Shown here piece after piece: positions 26,070 to 35,842 of a stretch of DNA of 64,000 bases. The stretch's first letter is position 1. Each line of letters begins with the position of its first letter. The translations under genes and the position numbers were made by a program. The stretch is from contig JACZJL010000033.1 of NCBI GenBank assembly GCA_014860585.1, positions 1 to 64,000 of the forward strand. The letters run 5' to 3'. The stretch is from Bacteroidales bacterium. GTDB lineage: Bacteria; Bacteroidota; Bacteroidia; Bacteroidales; 4484-276. Below the pieces are notes generated by a model. That model saw nothing but the letters and a program-made list of their open reading frames with translations, was not told where the DNA came from and made no database searches.

Positions 26070-27041
26070 TTACGATTCAAACGGGTGCTCCTGATCAAAA
26101 TCTGGACGGTAGTTTTCATTGCTCTCGAGACCCTGAATCCATCCCCTATGCAGTCCGAGATTGTAAAATTCGTCCACCACCTTCCTGTATTCATCATTGT
26201 AAAGCGTTCGGTTGATGGGAGTGATATTTCTGACATGTTTTGTCGGGTGGTACTGCGACATCAGGGAGATGCTAAGAGAAGTTGATATTTCTTCGGCAAT
26301 GTTTCGGAGTACACCGATGCTGTTGTCCACATGACCTGGCAGCACCAGATGACGGATCAATATTCCACGCACGGCAAGGCCGTCGTCGTCGAGGAGAAGG
26401 GTTGAACCTTTCTGGCGGTACATTTCTTTCAATGCAGCTTTAACGATTTCCGGATAATTGGCTGCATCTGAATACTTTCGGGACAACTCCGGATCAAAAT
26501 ATTTGTAATCAGGCAGATAGACATCAATACAGGATTCAAGACTACGGAGCGTCTCCACCTTGTCGTAGCCATTGGTGTTGTAAACGAAAATAGGATTTAT
26601 ATTCATCATCCTCAATGCGTTGATGATAATTTTCACCTGTGGGACGAAATGGCCGGGGGAAACAAACCCCACCCCCTTGCATCCCGCGTTCAAACACTTC
26701 AGAATTTCCTGCAAAACCTCCTCCAACGTCATTTTTTGAGCATTTTCGGGTTGGTGGTTCATGCTGATCTGATGATTCTGGCAATACATGCATTGAAGGT
26801 TACAATGGCCAAAAAAAATATTACAAATCCCATTTACACCGCTGATCGGAGGTTCCTCCCCACGGTGAACGCAAATGGATGAAATATAGAATGATGCATC
26901 GCTTCTGCAATATCCCAACTTCTGGCTAAACCTGTCAGCACCACAGTTTCGTGGACAAATCCGGCAATGGTGCAATTCTTCTATTGGCGTCATCAAGCGA
27001 TCGAAATCCAATGCAGCAATTTTTGAAACATTGTAAATCAT
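26070..27041 (-). CDS. Radical SAM protein, PflX-like (COG1313)
   Basis: 323 residues from an ATG. An N-terminal Cys-rich part (C26, C29, C33, C45 in CRICPRNCGADR ... GYC) precedes the radical SAM motif C80-x3-C84-x2-C87 (HCNLQCMYC). Later segments (VSPGHFVPQ, VYNTNGY, DVYLPDYKY, RHLVLPGH) match the group of PFL-activase-like proteins called PflX. Its substrate is unknown; no glycyl radical enzyme is next to it, so it need not be an activase. The Cys-rich start suggests an extra Fe-S cluster or zinc. Single gene. Confidence 0.8.
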   Translation of the reverse strand: MIYNVSKIAALDFDRLMTPIEELHHCRICPRNCGADRFSQKLGYCRSDASFYISSICVHRGEEPPISGVNGICNIFFGHCNLQCMYCQNHQISMNHQPENAQKMTLEEVLQEILKCLNAGCKGVGFVSPGHFVPQVKIIINALRMMNINPIFVYNTNGYDKVETLRSLESCIDVYLPDYKYFDPELSRKYSDAANYPEIVKAALKEMYRQKGSTLLLDDDGLAVRGILIRHLVLPGHVDNSIGVLRNIAEEISTSLSISLMSQYHPTKHVRNITPINRTLYNDEYRKVVDEFYNLGLHRGWIQGLESNENYRPDFDQEHPFES

Positions 27042-27080
27042 TCCGACAAATTTTTTGCAAGGATAATGTTAAATGAACAA

Positions 27081-27152
27081 GAGGCTGTCTCGAAAGTCTT
27101 ACAAATGGATTTTCAACGTTTCTTGTCCAATCCAGACTTTTGAGACAACCTC
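27081..27152. repeat. 19-bp inverted repeat (terminator or mobile-element trace)
   Basis: gaggctgtctcgaaagtct (27081-27099) pairs with agacttttgagacaacctc (27134-27152) at 17 of 19 positions around a 34-base loop. It lies between two minus-strand genes. The word is like those at IS ends and terminators in this phylum; no transposase is present. Confidence 0.6.
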
Positions 27153-27176
27153 CTGATGGGATTTTCGCTCCTGTAT

Positions 27177-29531
27177 TTACTGTATGATCACTTTTTCACT
27201 TTGGGTTTGGCTTCCAGAATTGATTTTCACCAAATAAATACCTTTGGGCATGTACCTGAAATCAAAACTACGGGTTGGATTCGTGCTCATTCGTCCCAAA
27301 TCAATTTTTTCAGTAAAAATCACGGCTCCATCCATGTTGTAAACCTGAATCTCTCCGTCCTTTTTAAACCCATTCAGCAGGATGTCGAAGGCCCCTTCGG
27401 TCGGGTTGGGGGTAATCATCATCATAGGTTTTACCACAGGTTCACCTATACTAACCGAAGCATCCAGAAAAAGCATCATATCATCGGTTTTGCCAAATGA
27501 GCATGGCGACAACGGAGCAGCATCAAGTGTCAGCTTTACCATTCCTGCAGTAATGTCTCCTGTACCAGGAGTATAAATTGTCTGGAGATCAGTGGGATTA
27601 CCAAAAACGCCATCGCCACTGGTGGTCCAGTAAACAGCAGAATAGTTAACAACCTGCGGATTTGTAAGATAAACGGCGCTTGTATGGATAGTGGTGTCAT
27701 TTCCGGCGTGAACTGTAGGACGGTAGGTTATGTTGAGTAAAAGACTGTCGGAGACAAAAAGCCCCTGACCATAACCCTGCGCAGTGAGTTTCAGATAAAC
27801 ATGTCCGTTGGCCAGATCCTGGCTGCCCCTCAGATAAGGAGAATACAAATTGTTGGGGGTGATAAAGAAACCATCACCTGAGGTAGTCCATTGCCATGAT
27901 TGGGCATATTGCGCCGATCCATTTACGTAATAAAATGTATCCTGACACACGTAACCATCAGGTCCGGCGTAAACTTCGGGAAGTTGCACAGGTCCGAAAT
28001 CAAACGCAACAATTCTCGTCTTCCAGCTAAAATTCATGTATTCCTGGGTAAACCAAAAAACTGAGTCGTACACCGGATCAACATTCATACAGGAATAATC
28101 TCCCCATCTGCTAAATTGGGTTTGTGTGCCAAACCCCGTGGTAGCCTCCACTTCATCATAGGTCATCTGTCCAAGTGGAGCATCAGCTGGTCTTCCGGTG
28201 TATCGGATTGAGGGATAAACATCGCTGCTTCCCGAAACTGAGTAACCAAGCGCAATGGTTCCGGCGGCATTCATTGCGATACTGCCCATCCAGCGGTGCA
28301 GGCCATCATTAGGGGCATATACACCCTGCTGATAAATACTCCACGCTCCACCCGGCTGCTTGCGAAACTCATACCACCTGATACCGGCACGACCGCTTAC
28401 ATTCACCGTATGGTTGGCCACCATTGACTCGTAGGTTCCAAAGTTCCGATATGGTAATCTGTACATCAACATCTGACTCAGTGCGTCCAAAGTGCCGCTT
28501 GTTCCAGGTTGAGGTATTCCGTCAATACTTGGATTAAAAAAGCCGGGATTAATTGAAACACCCAATTGATAGGTGGAATTTTCAGGATTATCCCAGTCGG
28601 CTTTAAATTCATAAATCTCAAATTGTCTGCTGCTGAATGCATTCATGGTAGCAATGTAGTTCGGCGCATCTGAAGGAGGCATCTGGCCGTCCACATCGCT
28701 TGGCAGCAGGCTGTATTTATCTTCAAAATAACCAAAGAAAATCATCCGGGCGTCGGGATCACCAACCAGCATTTTATCACGTTCAAATGCAGCTACTCCG
28801 CCACCGATAAACCCATCTCCGAAAAAGTTAAACGAGCAATAGTACCCATCGTGCCAGGTGCTCATTTTTGGGTAATCGTTAAAATCATCGAATTCAAAGG
28901 CGTAGCGGTAATACTCGCCAAGCGGGTCGCCAGTGGCTGAAACAGCGACGACTTGGTAAGATTTTCCATTAGGACGCTCGACGGCAAACTGTGATGCGAC
29001 AAACCTGTCGGCATTTACATCATAAAGTACGATGGGGTCGCCATCATTCGAGCCTGTCCAGGGCCCGATAAACCCTTCCCACAAGGTACTGTTGTCAACC
29101 GGTCCGTATAGCTTTGTCCCCTGTTTATCCCAGATGGCGAATGAAAGGTTGATCATCTGGAAATAATGATTTGGACCAACGGCGCCATCAGTATCGGGAG
29201 GGTAAACACCATTAACGTTTCCAATGCCGGGTATGCTCACGATGGGTCCACGTGAACTCATTGGTCCCATTGATTCCTGCAGATCGTTATACATAGCGGT
29301 TGCCGCATTTTCGGGCGGTTCAGGGATCATTTTAACCGATTTATTCCCGATAACACCGTCTTTCCAGGCGCGTTTTCGCTCACCGGGGACGATGATTTTC
29401 ATGTCTCTGAGGGGTGGTGTTTTATCAGCATAGGCTGCTTTACGGACGATTTTGGGTGAGTGTACTTCCTGGGCAGTAAGTGGAAGGGAAAGAGTGATTG
29501 CGAGTGCGATCAGCAGAAGTAAATTTCTCAT
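27177..29531 (-). CDS. Large secreted protein with T9SS sorting domain
   Basis: 784 residues from an ATG with signal peptide (MRNLLLLIALAITLSLPLTAQ). Residues about 90-540 contain GNVNGVYPPDTDGAVGPNHY and further Asp/Gly-rich strands seen in secreted proteins of Bacteroidota; I cannot assign a catalytic family. Residues about 545-690 look like two PKD/Ig-like segments, each with the pattern W-x-T-S-G-D-G-x-F. The last 80 residues are a type A sorting domain (MMMITPNPTEGAFDILL ... KGIYLVKINSG). It is likely surface-bound or released by T9SS. Function unknown. Confidence 0.82.
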   Translation of the reverse strand: MRNLLLLIALAITLSLPLTAQEVHSPKIVRKAAYADKTPPLRDMKIIVPGERKRAWKDGVIGNKSVKMIPEPPENAATAMYNDLQESMGPMSSRGPIVSIPGIGNVNGVYPPDTDGAVGPNHYFQMINLSFAIWDKQGTKLYGPVDNSTLWEGFIGPWTGSNDGDPIVLYDVNADRFVASQFAVERPNGKSYQVVAVSATGDPLGEYYRYAFEFDDFNDYPKMSTWHDGYYCSFNFFGDGFIGGGVAAFERDKMLVGDPDARMIFFGYFEDKYSLLPSDVDGQMPPSDAPNYIATMNAFSSRQFEIYEFKADWDNPENSTYQLGVSINPGFFNPSIDGIPQPGTSGTLDALSQMLMYRLPYRNFGTYESMVANHTVNVSGRAGIRWYEFRKQPGGAWSIYQQGVYAPNDGLHRWMGSIAMNAAGTIALGYSVSGSSDVYPSIRYTGRPADAPLGQMTYDEVEATTGFGTQTQFSRWGDYSCMNVDPVYDSVFWFTQEYMNFSWKTRIVAFDFGPVQLPEVYAGPDGYVCQDTFYYVNGSAQYAQSWQWTTSGDGFFITPNNLYSPYLRGSQDLANGHVYLKLTAQGYGQGLFVSDSLLLNITYRPTVHAGNDTTIHTSAVYLTNPQVVNYSAVYWTTSGDGVFGNPTDLQTIYTPGTGDITAGMVKLTLDAAPLSPCSFGKTDDMMLFLDASVSIGEPVVKPMMMITPNPTEGAFDILLNGFKKDGEIQVYNMDGAVIFTEKIDLGRMSTNPTRSFDFRYMPKGIYLVKINSGSQTQSEKVIIQ

Positions 29532-29622
29532 GGGCAGTTGATTGTGAATTAATTAAAGATTAATAGTTGAATATTTTTTAAAAATAAGTTGAGCTTAAAT
29601 AACAAGCTAAAAATTAATTTGT

Positions 29623-30099
29623 TTAAGACTTTACTTCAAATTCAAACTGGGATTTGAGTTTATCTTTTAACAGATATAAAACAAAGTAGTAAGGCACGAG
29701 GACCATCAAGGCAAAAATACCCGCAATCCCTTGTTTACCTGTAAGTTCATAAGATGTGAGTAAAGTGATAATCATCATGATAAATGGTAAAAAATACCCG
29801 TACAAAACAGCCCGCAAACCCAATGATTTTTTCATTGTAACCTGCACCTGGTCTCCAACCTTAAGGTTGGTTGGTTTGCGGTTGCGTGCTTCAATTACTT
29901 TTTCCTTTTGATCGGCTACAGAGCAAAAACCTTTGGCATGACAGGATGAACAGGCAGATTCGGCAATGATAGCCACCCTGATCACATCATGGTCAATTTC
30001 GGTAATGAATCCGCTATGTGTAATGAGGTTGATGTTTTCAGTCTGTAATTCATCAATATTGGAATCTATGCTTTCTGATGTCTCGGTTGTTTTGAACAT
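29623..30099 (-). CDS. SoxR-reducing system RseC family protein
   Basis: 158 residues from an ATG. The RseC/MucC layout: a soluble N-terminal strand region, a Cys cluster CSSCHAKGFC at about 52, then two membrane helices (about 90-110 and 115-137). In other Bacteroidota the gene sits at the front of the rnf operon, which codes for the electron-transport complex; here no rnf gene is close. The Cys cluster suggests a redox role at the membrane. The N-terminal 25 residues are acidic and less conserved, so a later start cannot be ruled out. Confidence 0.8.
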   Translation of the reverse strand: MFKTTETSESIDSNIDELQTENINLITHSGFITEIDHDVIRVAIIAESACSSCHAKGFCSVADQKEKVIEARNRKPTNLKVGDQVQVTMKKSLGLRAVLYGYFLPFIMMIITLLTSYELTGKQGIAGIFALMVLVPYYFVLYLLKDKLKSQFEFEVKS

Positions 30100-30167
30100 T
30101 GATGGTTATGAATTCATTTGTTTTTGTCCTGATTGCTTTTTGTTTTAGTCATGTGAAATTATAATTA

Positions 30168-30869
30168 TCAGGGTGTTGACAAGGAAACAGGTAATATTTT
30201 TCCGTTGAAAAACTGGTGTCCGGTCAGTGCAAAATCGGCTACAAACCTTGCCATCTCATCAGGCTGCAGAGGAGCTGTATAGCCGGGAAAAGCAGCCTGG
30301 AGCATCTCCGTTTGCACGGCGCCAAAAGCTAAACAATTGACCCGGATTTCGCTTTTTTTCAATTCCTCAGCCATCGCTTCGGTGAGCACGGCAACAGCTC
30401 CTTTGGCTGCGCTGTAAAGCGACAAACCGGGAAATTTAGAACTTCCCTGTACTCCACCCATGCTGCTGATGTTTACAATATGAGCCGGCTTATTGAAATA
30501 GGGGAGGAGCAGCTGCGAAATTTTAAAAACCGATTTGACATTCACATTAAAAGTGTTGTCAAAATCCTCATCGGTCATTTCAATAAAAGGTTTGTTCACC
30601 AGCCATCCCGCGTTGTTGATCAGAATATCTACACTGCTAAAGCTTTGTAAAATTTGTGAAAGTCCCTTTTCAAAATCGGTTGTGCTGAGATCGAATGTAA
30701 CAGGGAAAATCTCTGCATCGGGATTCAACGACAAGCATTCCAGTTTGAGTTGATCAAGTTTTTTGCCATCCCGGGCCAGTCCAACTATTTTGTGATTGCC
30801 AGATTGGGCTAATCTTTTAACCACAGCAAAACCAATCCCCCGGCTTGCGCCTGTTACGACGATATTCAT
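30168..30869 (-). CDS. Short-chain dehydrogenase/reductase
   Basis: 233 residues from the ATG at 30869; a longer open frame overlaps the next gene and lacks a good start. Classical SDR features: cofactor motif TGASRGIG at residues 6-13, NNAG at about 84, active-site Ser in NISSMGG, and YSAAK as the Tyr-Lys pair. The Arg in GLARD after strand 2 suggests NADPH. The closest named types are FabG-like and sepiapterin-reductase-like enzymes; the substrate is unknown. A -7 box lies 28 bases before the ATG. Confidence 0.87.
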   Translation of the reverse strand: MNIVVTGASRGIGFAVVKRLAQSGNHKIVGLARDGKKLDQLKLECLSLNPDAEIFPVTFDLSTTDFEKGLSQILQSFSSVDILINNAGWLVNKPFIEMTDEDFDNTFNVNVKSVFKISQLLLPYFNKPAHIVNISSMGGVQGSSKFPGLSLYSAAKGAVAVLTEAMAEELKKSEIRVNCLAFGAVQTEMLQAAFPGYTAPLQPDEMARFVADFALTGHQFFNGKILPVSLSTP

Positions 30870-30896
30870 ACAATGAGCATTGCTTAAAAACTGCGG

Positions 30897-30904
30897 CAAA
30901 GATA
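30897..30904 (-). promoter_or_regulatory. -7 box for the SDR gene
   Basis: TATCTTTG on the minus strand, in the short gap between the SDR and the upstream T9SS gene. Confidence 0.4.
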
Positions 30905-30910
30905 ACAATG

Positions 30911-33832
30911 TTATTGTTTGATGAGTTTGATGGCCTTGTGGTATTTTCCAATAGAGATTACTGCGAAATAAAGACCAGGATTTACCATGCTGCCAATGGA
31001 GTTTTCCCCATCCCAATGTATTTCTGTGTTGTGACCATCGGTCTGATAGCTTCCCATATCCCTGATAAGAAGCCCTCCGGCACTCATGATGCTGACATCG
31101 AAATTCACTTTTTCAGGGAGATCGATACTGATGGTTACAAAATCACTGAATGGGTTTGGATTGGCTGAAAAGATGGCAAAATTGGAGTTTGCAGAAGGGT
31201 TTTGGACAGAAGTGAAGGCATCCACGCCACCGGAATAACAAAACAACTTACCGTTCCGTCCTCCAACGACTGCTTCCATCGAGTGGTCATCATTGATGTC
31301 CGGAATTGTAGTTATGGCATCAATGGCTTCACCATAGTTGAATGATTTCATTTCGTTACCAGTAATCCCGTCGAGGAAGTAAACATAATTATTGCTGAAC
31401 AACGTCCCTGCAACCACATCGTTGATGCCGTCTCCGCTGATGTCCTCGATTACTGCCACATTCCACGATTTGTCAACGAGCGGTTTGAGCCAGATATTCA
31501 ATCCGTCAAATCCGCTCACAATAACGCAGTTGCTGCTGCTGCTGCCAAACAAAAGGTCAGCATAACCGTCGGCATCCACATCTTCAATCCTGAAAAGACG
31601 CGTAATGATGGGTGAGCCACCAATACTTCCGGAAAATAGAATTCCGCCGTTCACCGGGTTGTACCCGTAATAATTTCCGTTAAAACTTCCGGCTGCTGCA
31701 TCCTGAATGCCGTCGTTATTGATATCATCGATCAGTGCAAGACCCCAAACCGATGATCCTGCAGTAGACTGGGACCAGAGTGTTGCGCCATTGGCGCCGT
31801 TGATGCCCACTACTTTCCCCTGTGTTTCGCTGGCATTGGAGGCCCCGCCAATGGCATCGGGGATACCGTCGCCATTCACGTCAGGAATGCTCATCACTGC
31901 AAAGCCCGGCCCTTCGAAGAAATTATCCCACATATAAGCGCCTGTAGCGCCGTTAACACAAAATGCGCGGCGGGGACCGGTTCCGGTGCCGTCGTTACCG
32001 GCGGCTCCGAGAACGTCAGCAATCCCGTCAGCATTATAGTCCATCGCTGCATCTACCTGGTAAACCCAACCCCCGGTACCCCACATGCTTCCGGTAGCAA
32101 ATTTCCAAATCTGCTGGCCGGTTTTTCCGCAAATGGCCGTGATTGAACGGTCGCCCCCGGTCGTCCCAACCACCACATCCTGGTATCCGTCTCCATTAAT
32201 ATCGTCATGAATGACGAGCCCCTGTTGTTGGTAAATATTGCCGGAATAAATTTCAAATTCCCAGAAAATGTCGGCAGTTCCATGAGAATTTCCGTTGAAA
32301 CATCTGACCATATTATCCTCCGAACAAACAATCACATCATCCACGCCGTCACCCGAAATGTCGCGGATGGATTTAATGGCTTTCGGACTGTTGTCATAAT
32401 TCCCTGTAATGGTAAAATTCCATAACGGCTCTCCAAGTGGATAAGATTGGTCAAGTCCGCTGCCTGAGAGATTAATGATTGCTGAGGGATTTTGTGGGTC
32501 ATTATTAGCAATCGTCAATGTACCGGCATAATTGGTCGCCCCCGGAGGACTGAACCAAATGCCGAGTTGAACGGTTTCCAGAGGGGAAATCATCACCGGG
32601 AAAGTAAGGTTTGGATCAACAAAAAAGGCGGGCTCGCTGCTTATCATCGATTCAATATTCAACATGGCGTTTCCGATATTTTTTACTTCGAGGAACCATC
32701 GTTTTTGTGCATTTTTCCTTACTGCACCGTAATTATGGCTCGTTATGGGTATTTCAATTGCCGGCCCAACAAGTACTGCTTCTCCGGTTAGTGTGATATT
32801 TACCTGTGGAGTTATGGGATCAGTGGATAAAACCTGAAAACTTGTATTCAGCGAGCCAGGTTCTGTAGGTCTGAATATCATCTCAATACCGGTTGATTCA
32901 CCAGGCTCGAGTGTAATGGGGAACGTTTCCCAACTGAAAATTGGCACTGCATTCGGAATCTGGAGACTTTCGATCACAAGCGGCGCTGTTCCGGTGTTTC
33001 CAACATTCATATCCCACACCGAAGAATCGCCAACGGCCACATTTCCATAATCCCAGCTTGTAATCGGGACATTGATCTGGGGGGTTCCTGAACCTCCAAG
33101 ATCAACTTTGTATAATACGCTCGGACCTCCGGTAGGGCCGTCAGCATACCAAAGGTATTGCCCGTCATAAACAATCCCTGCCGGTCGCTGATTCTCAGCA
33201 TCATGACATTCGATGACCTGGCCGCTGGTAGTGTCGACCTTGCATAAAGTGTAAGCATTATAATCTGCAATCCACAGGAATTCATCCTGTAAACAGGCGT
33301 CCCATGGCTGGTTGCTCGGAGGGACAAACTGAGACAGTACCGTTCCCTGGTCGGTCACCTTATACACTTTACCCGGGTCGGGATAATAAGTGCACACCCA
33401 GAAATCTCCATCATCATAAGCAATTCCTGACATATAATGATCGGGCAAGGTGATGGTTGTTAGTATGGTTCCATCCCATCCCAGTTTTTTCGCCAGGGCC
33501 GGGTTGCTGCTTCCCGAAGGCTGATCTATGATCCATAAGAACTCGCCATCATAAGTCATACCATAGGAATCTCCGATGAGGGGATTGGAAAATAGTAAGT
33601 TAGCCTGGCCGGTTGCAGGGTCAAAACGATAAACCTTGTCGCCATTGACTCCGTAAATGCCGTAATAAATGTACTGCCCATCCCAAGCCAAACCTGATAC
33701 CTTGCCGGTTAGGTTGTAGGTGGCCACAATGCTCCAGTCTTTTGAATGATTTTCATGCTGGGCAGACAGCCGCGAAAATCCCATCAATATGGCAATCACC
33801 GGGATTGTTGCAATGAGTAAATTTTTTTTCAT
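30911..33832 (-). CDS. FG-GAP/choice-of-anchor D secreted protein with T9SS sorting domain
   Basis: 973 residues from an ATG with signal peptide. Domain order: an N-terminal propeller-like part (about 25-250, repeats such as AWDGQYIYY and YDGQYLWY); two choice-of-anchor D/ASPM-SPD-2-Hydin modules (about 255-460, each with YG-x-V-x-x-G/R and a N-x-G-x-A segment); FG-GAP/VCBS repeats with Ca-binding D-x-N-x-D-G-x-x-D loops (about 475-870); and a type A sorting domain (NPNPFSDFVTISI ... GLYFAVISIG). A large adhesin-like or matrix protein on the cell surface. The Ca loops suggest it needs calcium to fold. Function unknown. Confidence 0.85.
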   Translation of the reverse strand: MKKNLLIATIPVIAILMGFSRLSAQHENHSKDWSIVATYNLTGKVSGLAWDGQYIYYGIYGVNGDKVYRFDPATGQANLLFSNPLIGDSYGMTYDGEFLWIIDQPSGSSNPALAKKLGWDGTILTTITLPDHYMSGIAYDDGDFWVCTYYPDPGKVYKVTDQGTVLSQFVPPSNQPWDACLQDEFLWIADYNAYTLCKVDTTSGQVIECHDAENQRPAGIVYDGQYLWYADGPTGGPSVLYKVDLGGSGTPQINVPITSWDYGNVAVGDSSVWDMNVGNTGTAPLVIESLQIPNAVPIFSWETFPITLEPGESTGIEMIFRPTEPGSLNTSFQVLSTDPITPQVNITLTGEAVLVGPAIEIPITSHNYGAVRKNAQKRWFLEVKNIGNAMLNIESMISSEPAFFVDPNLTFPVMISPLETVQLGIWFSPPGATNYAGTLTIANNDPQNPSAIINLSGSGLDQSYPLGEPLWNFTITGNYDNSPKAIKSIRDISGDGVDDVIVCSEDNMVRCFNGNSHGTADIFWEFEIYSGNIYQQQGLVIHDDINGDGYQDVVVGTTGGDRSITAICGKTGQQIWKFATGSMWGTGGWVYQVDAAMDYNADGIADVLGAAGNDGTGTGPRRAFCVNGATGAYMWDNFFEGPGFAVMSIPDVNGDGIPDAIGGASNASETQGKVVGINGANGATLWSQSTAGSSVWGLALIDDINNDGIQDAAAGSFNGNYYGYNPVNGGILFSGSIGGSPIITRLFRIEDVDADGYADLLFGSSSSNCVIVSGFDGLNIWLKPLVDKSWNVAVIEDISGDGINDVVAGTLFSNNYVYFLDGITGNEMKSFNYGEAIDAITTIPDINDDHSMEAVVGGRNGKLFCYSGGVDAFTSVQNPSANSNFAIFSANPNPFSDFVTISIDLPEKVNFDVSIMSAGGLLIRDMGSYQTDGHNTEIHWDGENSIGSMVNPGLYFAVISIGKYHKAIKLIKQ

Positions 33833-33876
33833 AGCTAGTCAGTTTTAATGATTGAATTCGATTTTAGTACAACCGG

Positions 33877-33884
33877 CAAATTTA
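33877..33884 (-). promoter_or_regulatory. -7 box for the FG-GAP gene
   Basis: TAAATTTG on the minus strand, 45 bases before the ATG. Confidence 0.35.
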
Positions 33885-33929
33885 GCTAAAACATCTGAAA
33901 CTTAAATGTTCTTATTGAGTTTATTTCTC

Positions 33930-33937
33930 TATTTTTG
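33930..33937 (+). promoter_or_regulatory. -7 box for the M48 protease gene
   Basis: TATTTTTG on the plus strand, 22 bases before the ATG at 33960. Confidence 0.4.
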
Positions 33938-33959
33938 TAAAAAATTAGGCATAAAGAAT

Positions 33960-34763
33960 ATGAAAGTCAATTTAAAATCTTTTTCTCTTGCACTGTTGAT
34001 GGCTGTATTGATGTATGCTTGCTCCACAGTGCCATTGACCGGGCGCAGGCAACTCAGTATGTTGCCCGAGTCGGAGTTAACCGCAATGGGTATGACTGCC
34101 TACACGGATTTTATGAGTCAGAATAAAGTTTCTGCTGACAATGCACAAACCAGGATGGTCAAGGATATCACAGGTAAAATCACCGGTGCAGCCGAGCAGT
34201 ATTTAATTCAAAATGGGCTGGAGAGCCGGATTGCCGATTTTCGGTGGGAAATCAACCTGATTAATGATGATACCCCGAATGCATGGGCTATGCCAGGAGG
34301 AAAAATGGTGGTCTATACCGGCATTTTGCCTTATACAAAAACCCCCGAAGGTCTTGCTGTGGTTATTGGACATGAGATTGCACACGTCGTGGCACGACAT
34401 GGGAACGAGCGCATGAGCCAGGGCTTGCTGATCCAAACCGGAGGTCTTGCACTTTCTGTGGCGCTTGCCGAAAAACCGGCTGAAACCCAGCAACTTTTTA
34501 TGGCCGCTTTTGGCATCGGTTCGCAAGTGGGAATTAGTCTCCCTTTTTCACGTACGCATGAGTATGAAGCTGATTACCTGGGATTGATGTTTATGGCCAT
34601 GGCTGGTTATAATCCTAATGCTGCCGTCGAATTCTGGGAAAGGATGTCGTCGATGGGTGGCGCCAAACCGCCGGAATACCTTAGTACTCACCCATCCGAC
34701 CAAAACCGGATTGCACAGATTCAAAAAATGATGCCTGAAGCGATGAAGTACTATAAAAAGTAA
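33960..34763 (+). CDS. M48 family metallopeptidase lipoprotein
   Basis: 267 residues from the ATG at 33960. Lipoprotein signal with lipobox MYAC (Cys at 21) followed by the family marker STVPLTGRRQLSMLPE. The zinc site is GHEIAHVVARHG (HExxH near 140), with the third ligand Glu in HEYEADYLG further on and an R-x-x-x-HP-S-D-x-x-R-I end. These LoiP/BepA-like proteases act in the periplasm at the outer membrane, taking part in quality control of outer-membrane proteins. Length is typical of the short form without TPR repeats. Transcription ends at the strong hairpin shared with sucD. Confidence 0.9.
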   Translation: MKVNLKSFSLALLMAVLMYACSTVPLTGRRQLSMLPESELTAMGMTAYTDFMSQNKVSADNAQTRMVKDITGKITGAAEQYLIQNGLESRIADFRWEINLINDDTPNAWAMPGGKMVVYTGILPYTKTPEGLAVVIGHEIAHVVARHGNERMSQGLLIQTGGLALSVALAEKPAETQQLFMAAFGIGSQVGISLPFSRTHEYEADYLGLMFMAMAGYNPNAAVEFWERMSSMGGAKPPEYLSTHPSDQNRIAQIQKMMPEAMKYYKK

Positions 34764-34828
34764 ATCACAATTTTATCCCTCCATCAAAGGGATTGTCGAA
34801 AGAATTAATTCCGGATTGAGGAAAAAAA

Positions 34829-34878
34829 ACCACGGGGTGACTTTTACGATTTTACATCGGTTTGAGTCACCCCGTGGT
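34829..34878. terminator. Bidirectional terminator between M48 gene and sucD
   Basis: A perfect 13-bp stem, accacggggtgac (34829-34841) with gtcaccccgtggt (34866-34878). A8 lies on the left and a T-rich run on the right, so it serves both converging genes. Confidence 0.85.
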
Positions 34879-34911
34879 TATTTTATTTTACTTGCTTTAT
34901 TCGCCTTACAG

Positions 34912-35793
34912 CTAAGATTTCTTCTTACCAAGCAGCTCTGCCATCTTTCTTCCAATATCCGCAGGTGAATCCACGACATGAATTCCACACTCACGCATGA
35001 TTTTCTTTTTGGCTTCTGCTGTATCGTCTTTACCACCAATAATTGCACCTGCATGCCCCATGGTGCGGCCTTTCGGAGCAGTGGCGCCGGCAATAAAACC
35101 AACCACGGGCTTGGTTCCATGTGCTCTGACATACTCAGCAGCCTCAGCCTCCATGGTTCCGCCAATCTCGCCAATCATCACGATACCTTCTGTTTTCGGA
35201 TCGTTCATCAGTAAGGTTATGGCATCTTTGGTCGTGGTGCCGATGATAGGGTCGCCGCCTATACCGATGGCGGTAGTTTGCCCAAGCCCTACTTTGGTCA
35301 GTTGGTCAACAGCTTCATAGGTTAATGTTCCCGAACGGGAGACAATCCCTACTTTTCCGGGCGAGTGGATAAAGCCGGGCATAATTCCCACTTTTGCTTC
35401 GCCGGGTGTAATCACGCCCGGGCAGTTGGGGCCGATGAGTCGTGTCTCTTTACACTTCAGGTATTCTTTGACGGTGATCATATCTTTGGTGGGGATACCT
35501 TCGGTAATGCAAACGATCACCTTGATTCCTGCATCAGCCGCTTCCATAATGGCGTCAGCAGCAAATGCGGGAGGTACGAAGATGACCGACACATCAGCTC
35601 CTGCCTCTTTCACGGCATCTTCCACCGTATTGAACACCGGTTTGCTGAGATGGGTCTGACCTCCTTTTCCGGGTGTTACGCCGCCCACCACATTGGTTCC
35701 GTACGCAATCATCTGGCTTGCATGAAAAGTACCCTCATTCCCGGTGAAGCCCTGAACAATAACTTTTGAATGTTTATCTACTAAAACGCTCAT
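34912..35793 (-). CDS. sucD: Succinate-CoA ligase alpha subunit
   Basis: 293 residues from an ATG. The CoA-binding Rossmann domain begins [15 protein letters not shown], followed by GGVTPGKGG, and the ligase domain has GPNCPGVI and the phosphohistidine H247 in [10 protein letters not shown]. With SucC it converts succinyl-CoA to succinate with formation of ATP or GTP, in the TCA cycle and in succinate/propionate fermentation. sucC is not adjacent, so the two subunits are made from separate loci. Divergent from mnmE, with a -7 box 42 bases before the ATG. Confidence 0.95.
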   Translation of the reverse strand: MSVLVDKHSKVIVQGFTGNEGTFHASQMIAYGTNVVGGVTPGKGGQTHLSKPVFNTVEDAVKEAGADVSVIFVPPAFAADAIMEAADAGIKVIVCITEGIPTKDMITVKEYLKCKETRLIGPNCPGVITPGEAKVGIMPGFIHSPGKVGIVSRSGTLTYEAVDQLTKVGLGQTTAIGIGGDPIIGTTTKDAITLLMNDPKTEGIVMIGEIGGTMEAEAAEYVRAHGTKPVVGFIAGATAPKGRTMGHAGAIIGGKDDTAEAKKKIMRECGIHVVDSPADIGRKMAELLGKKKS

Positions 35794-35834
35794 AATACCT
35801 GAATTTTAACAATTTGATTAATTATTATTTTCTG

Positions 35835-35842
35835 CAAAAGTA
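35835..35842 (-). promoter_or_regulatory. -7 box for sucD
   Basis: TACTTTTG on the minus strand in the divergent sucD/mnmE region. Confidence 0.45.
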
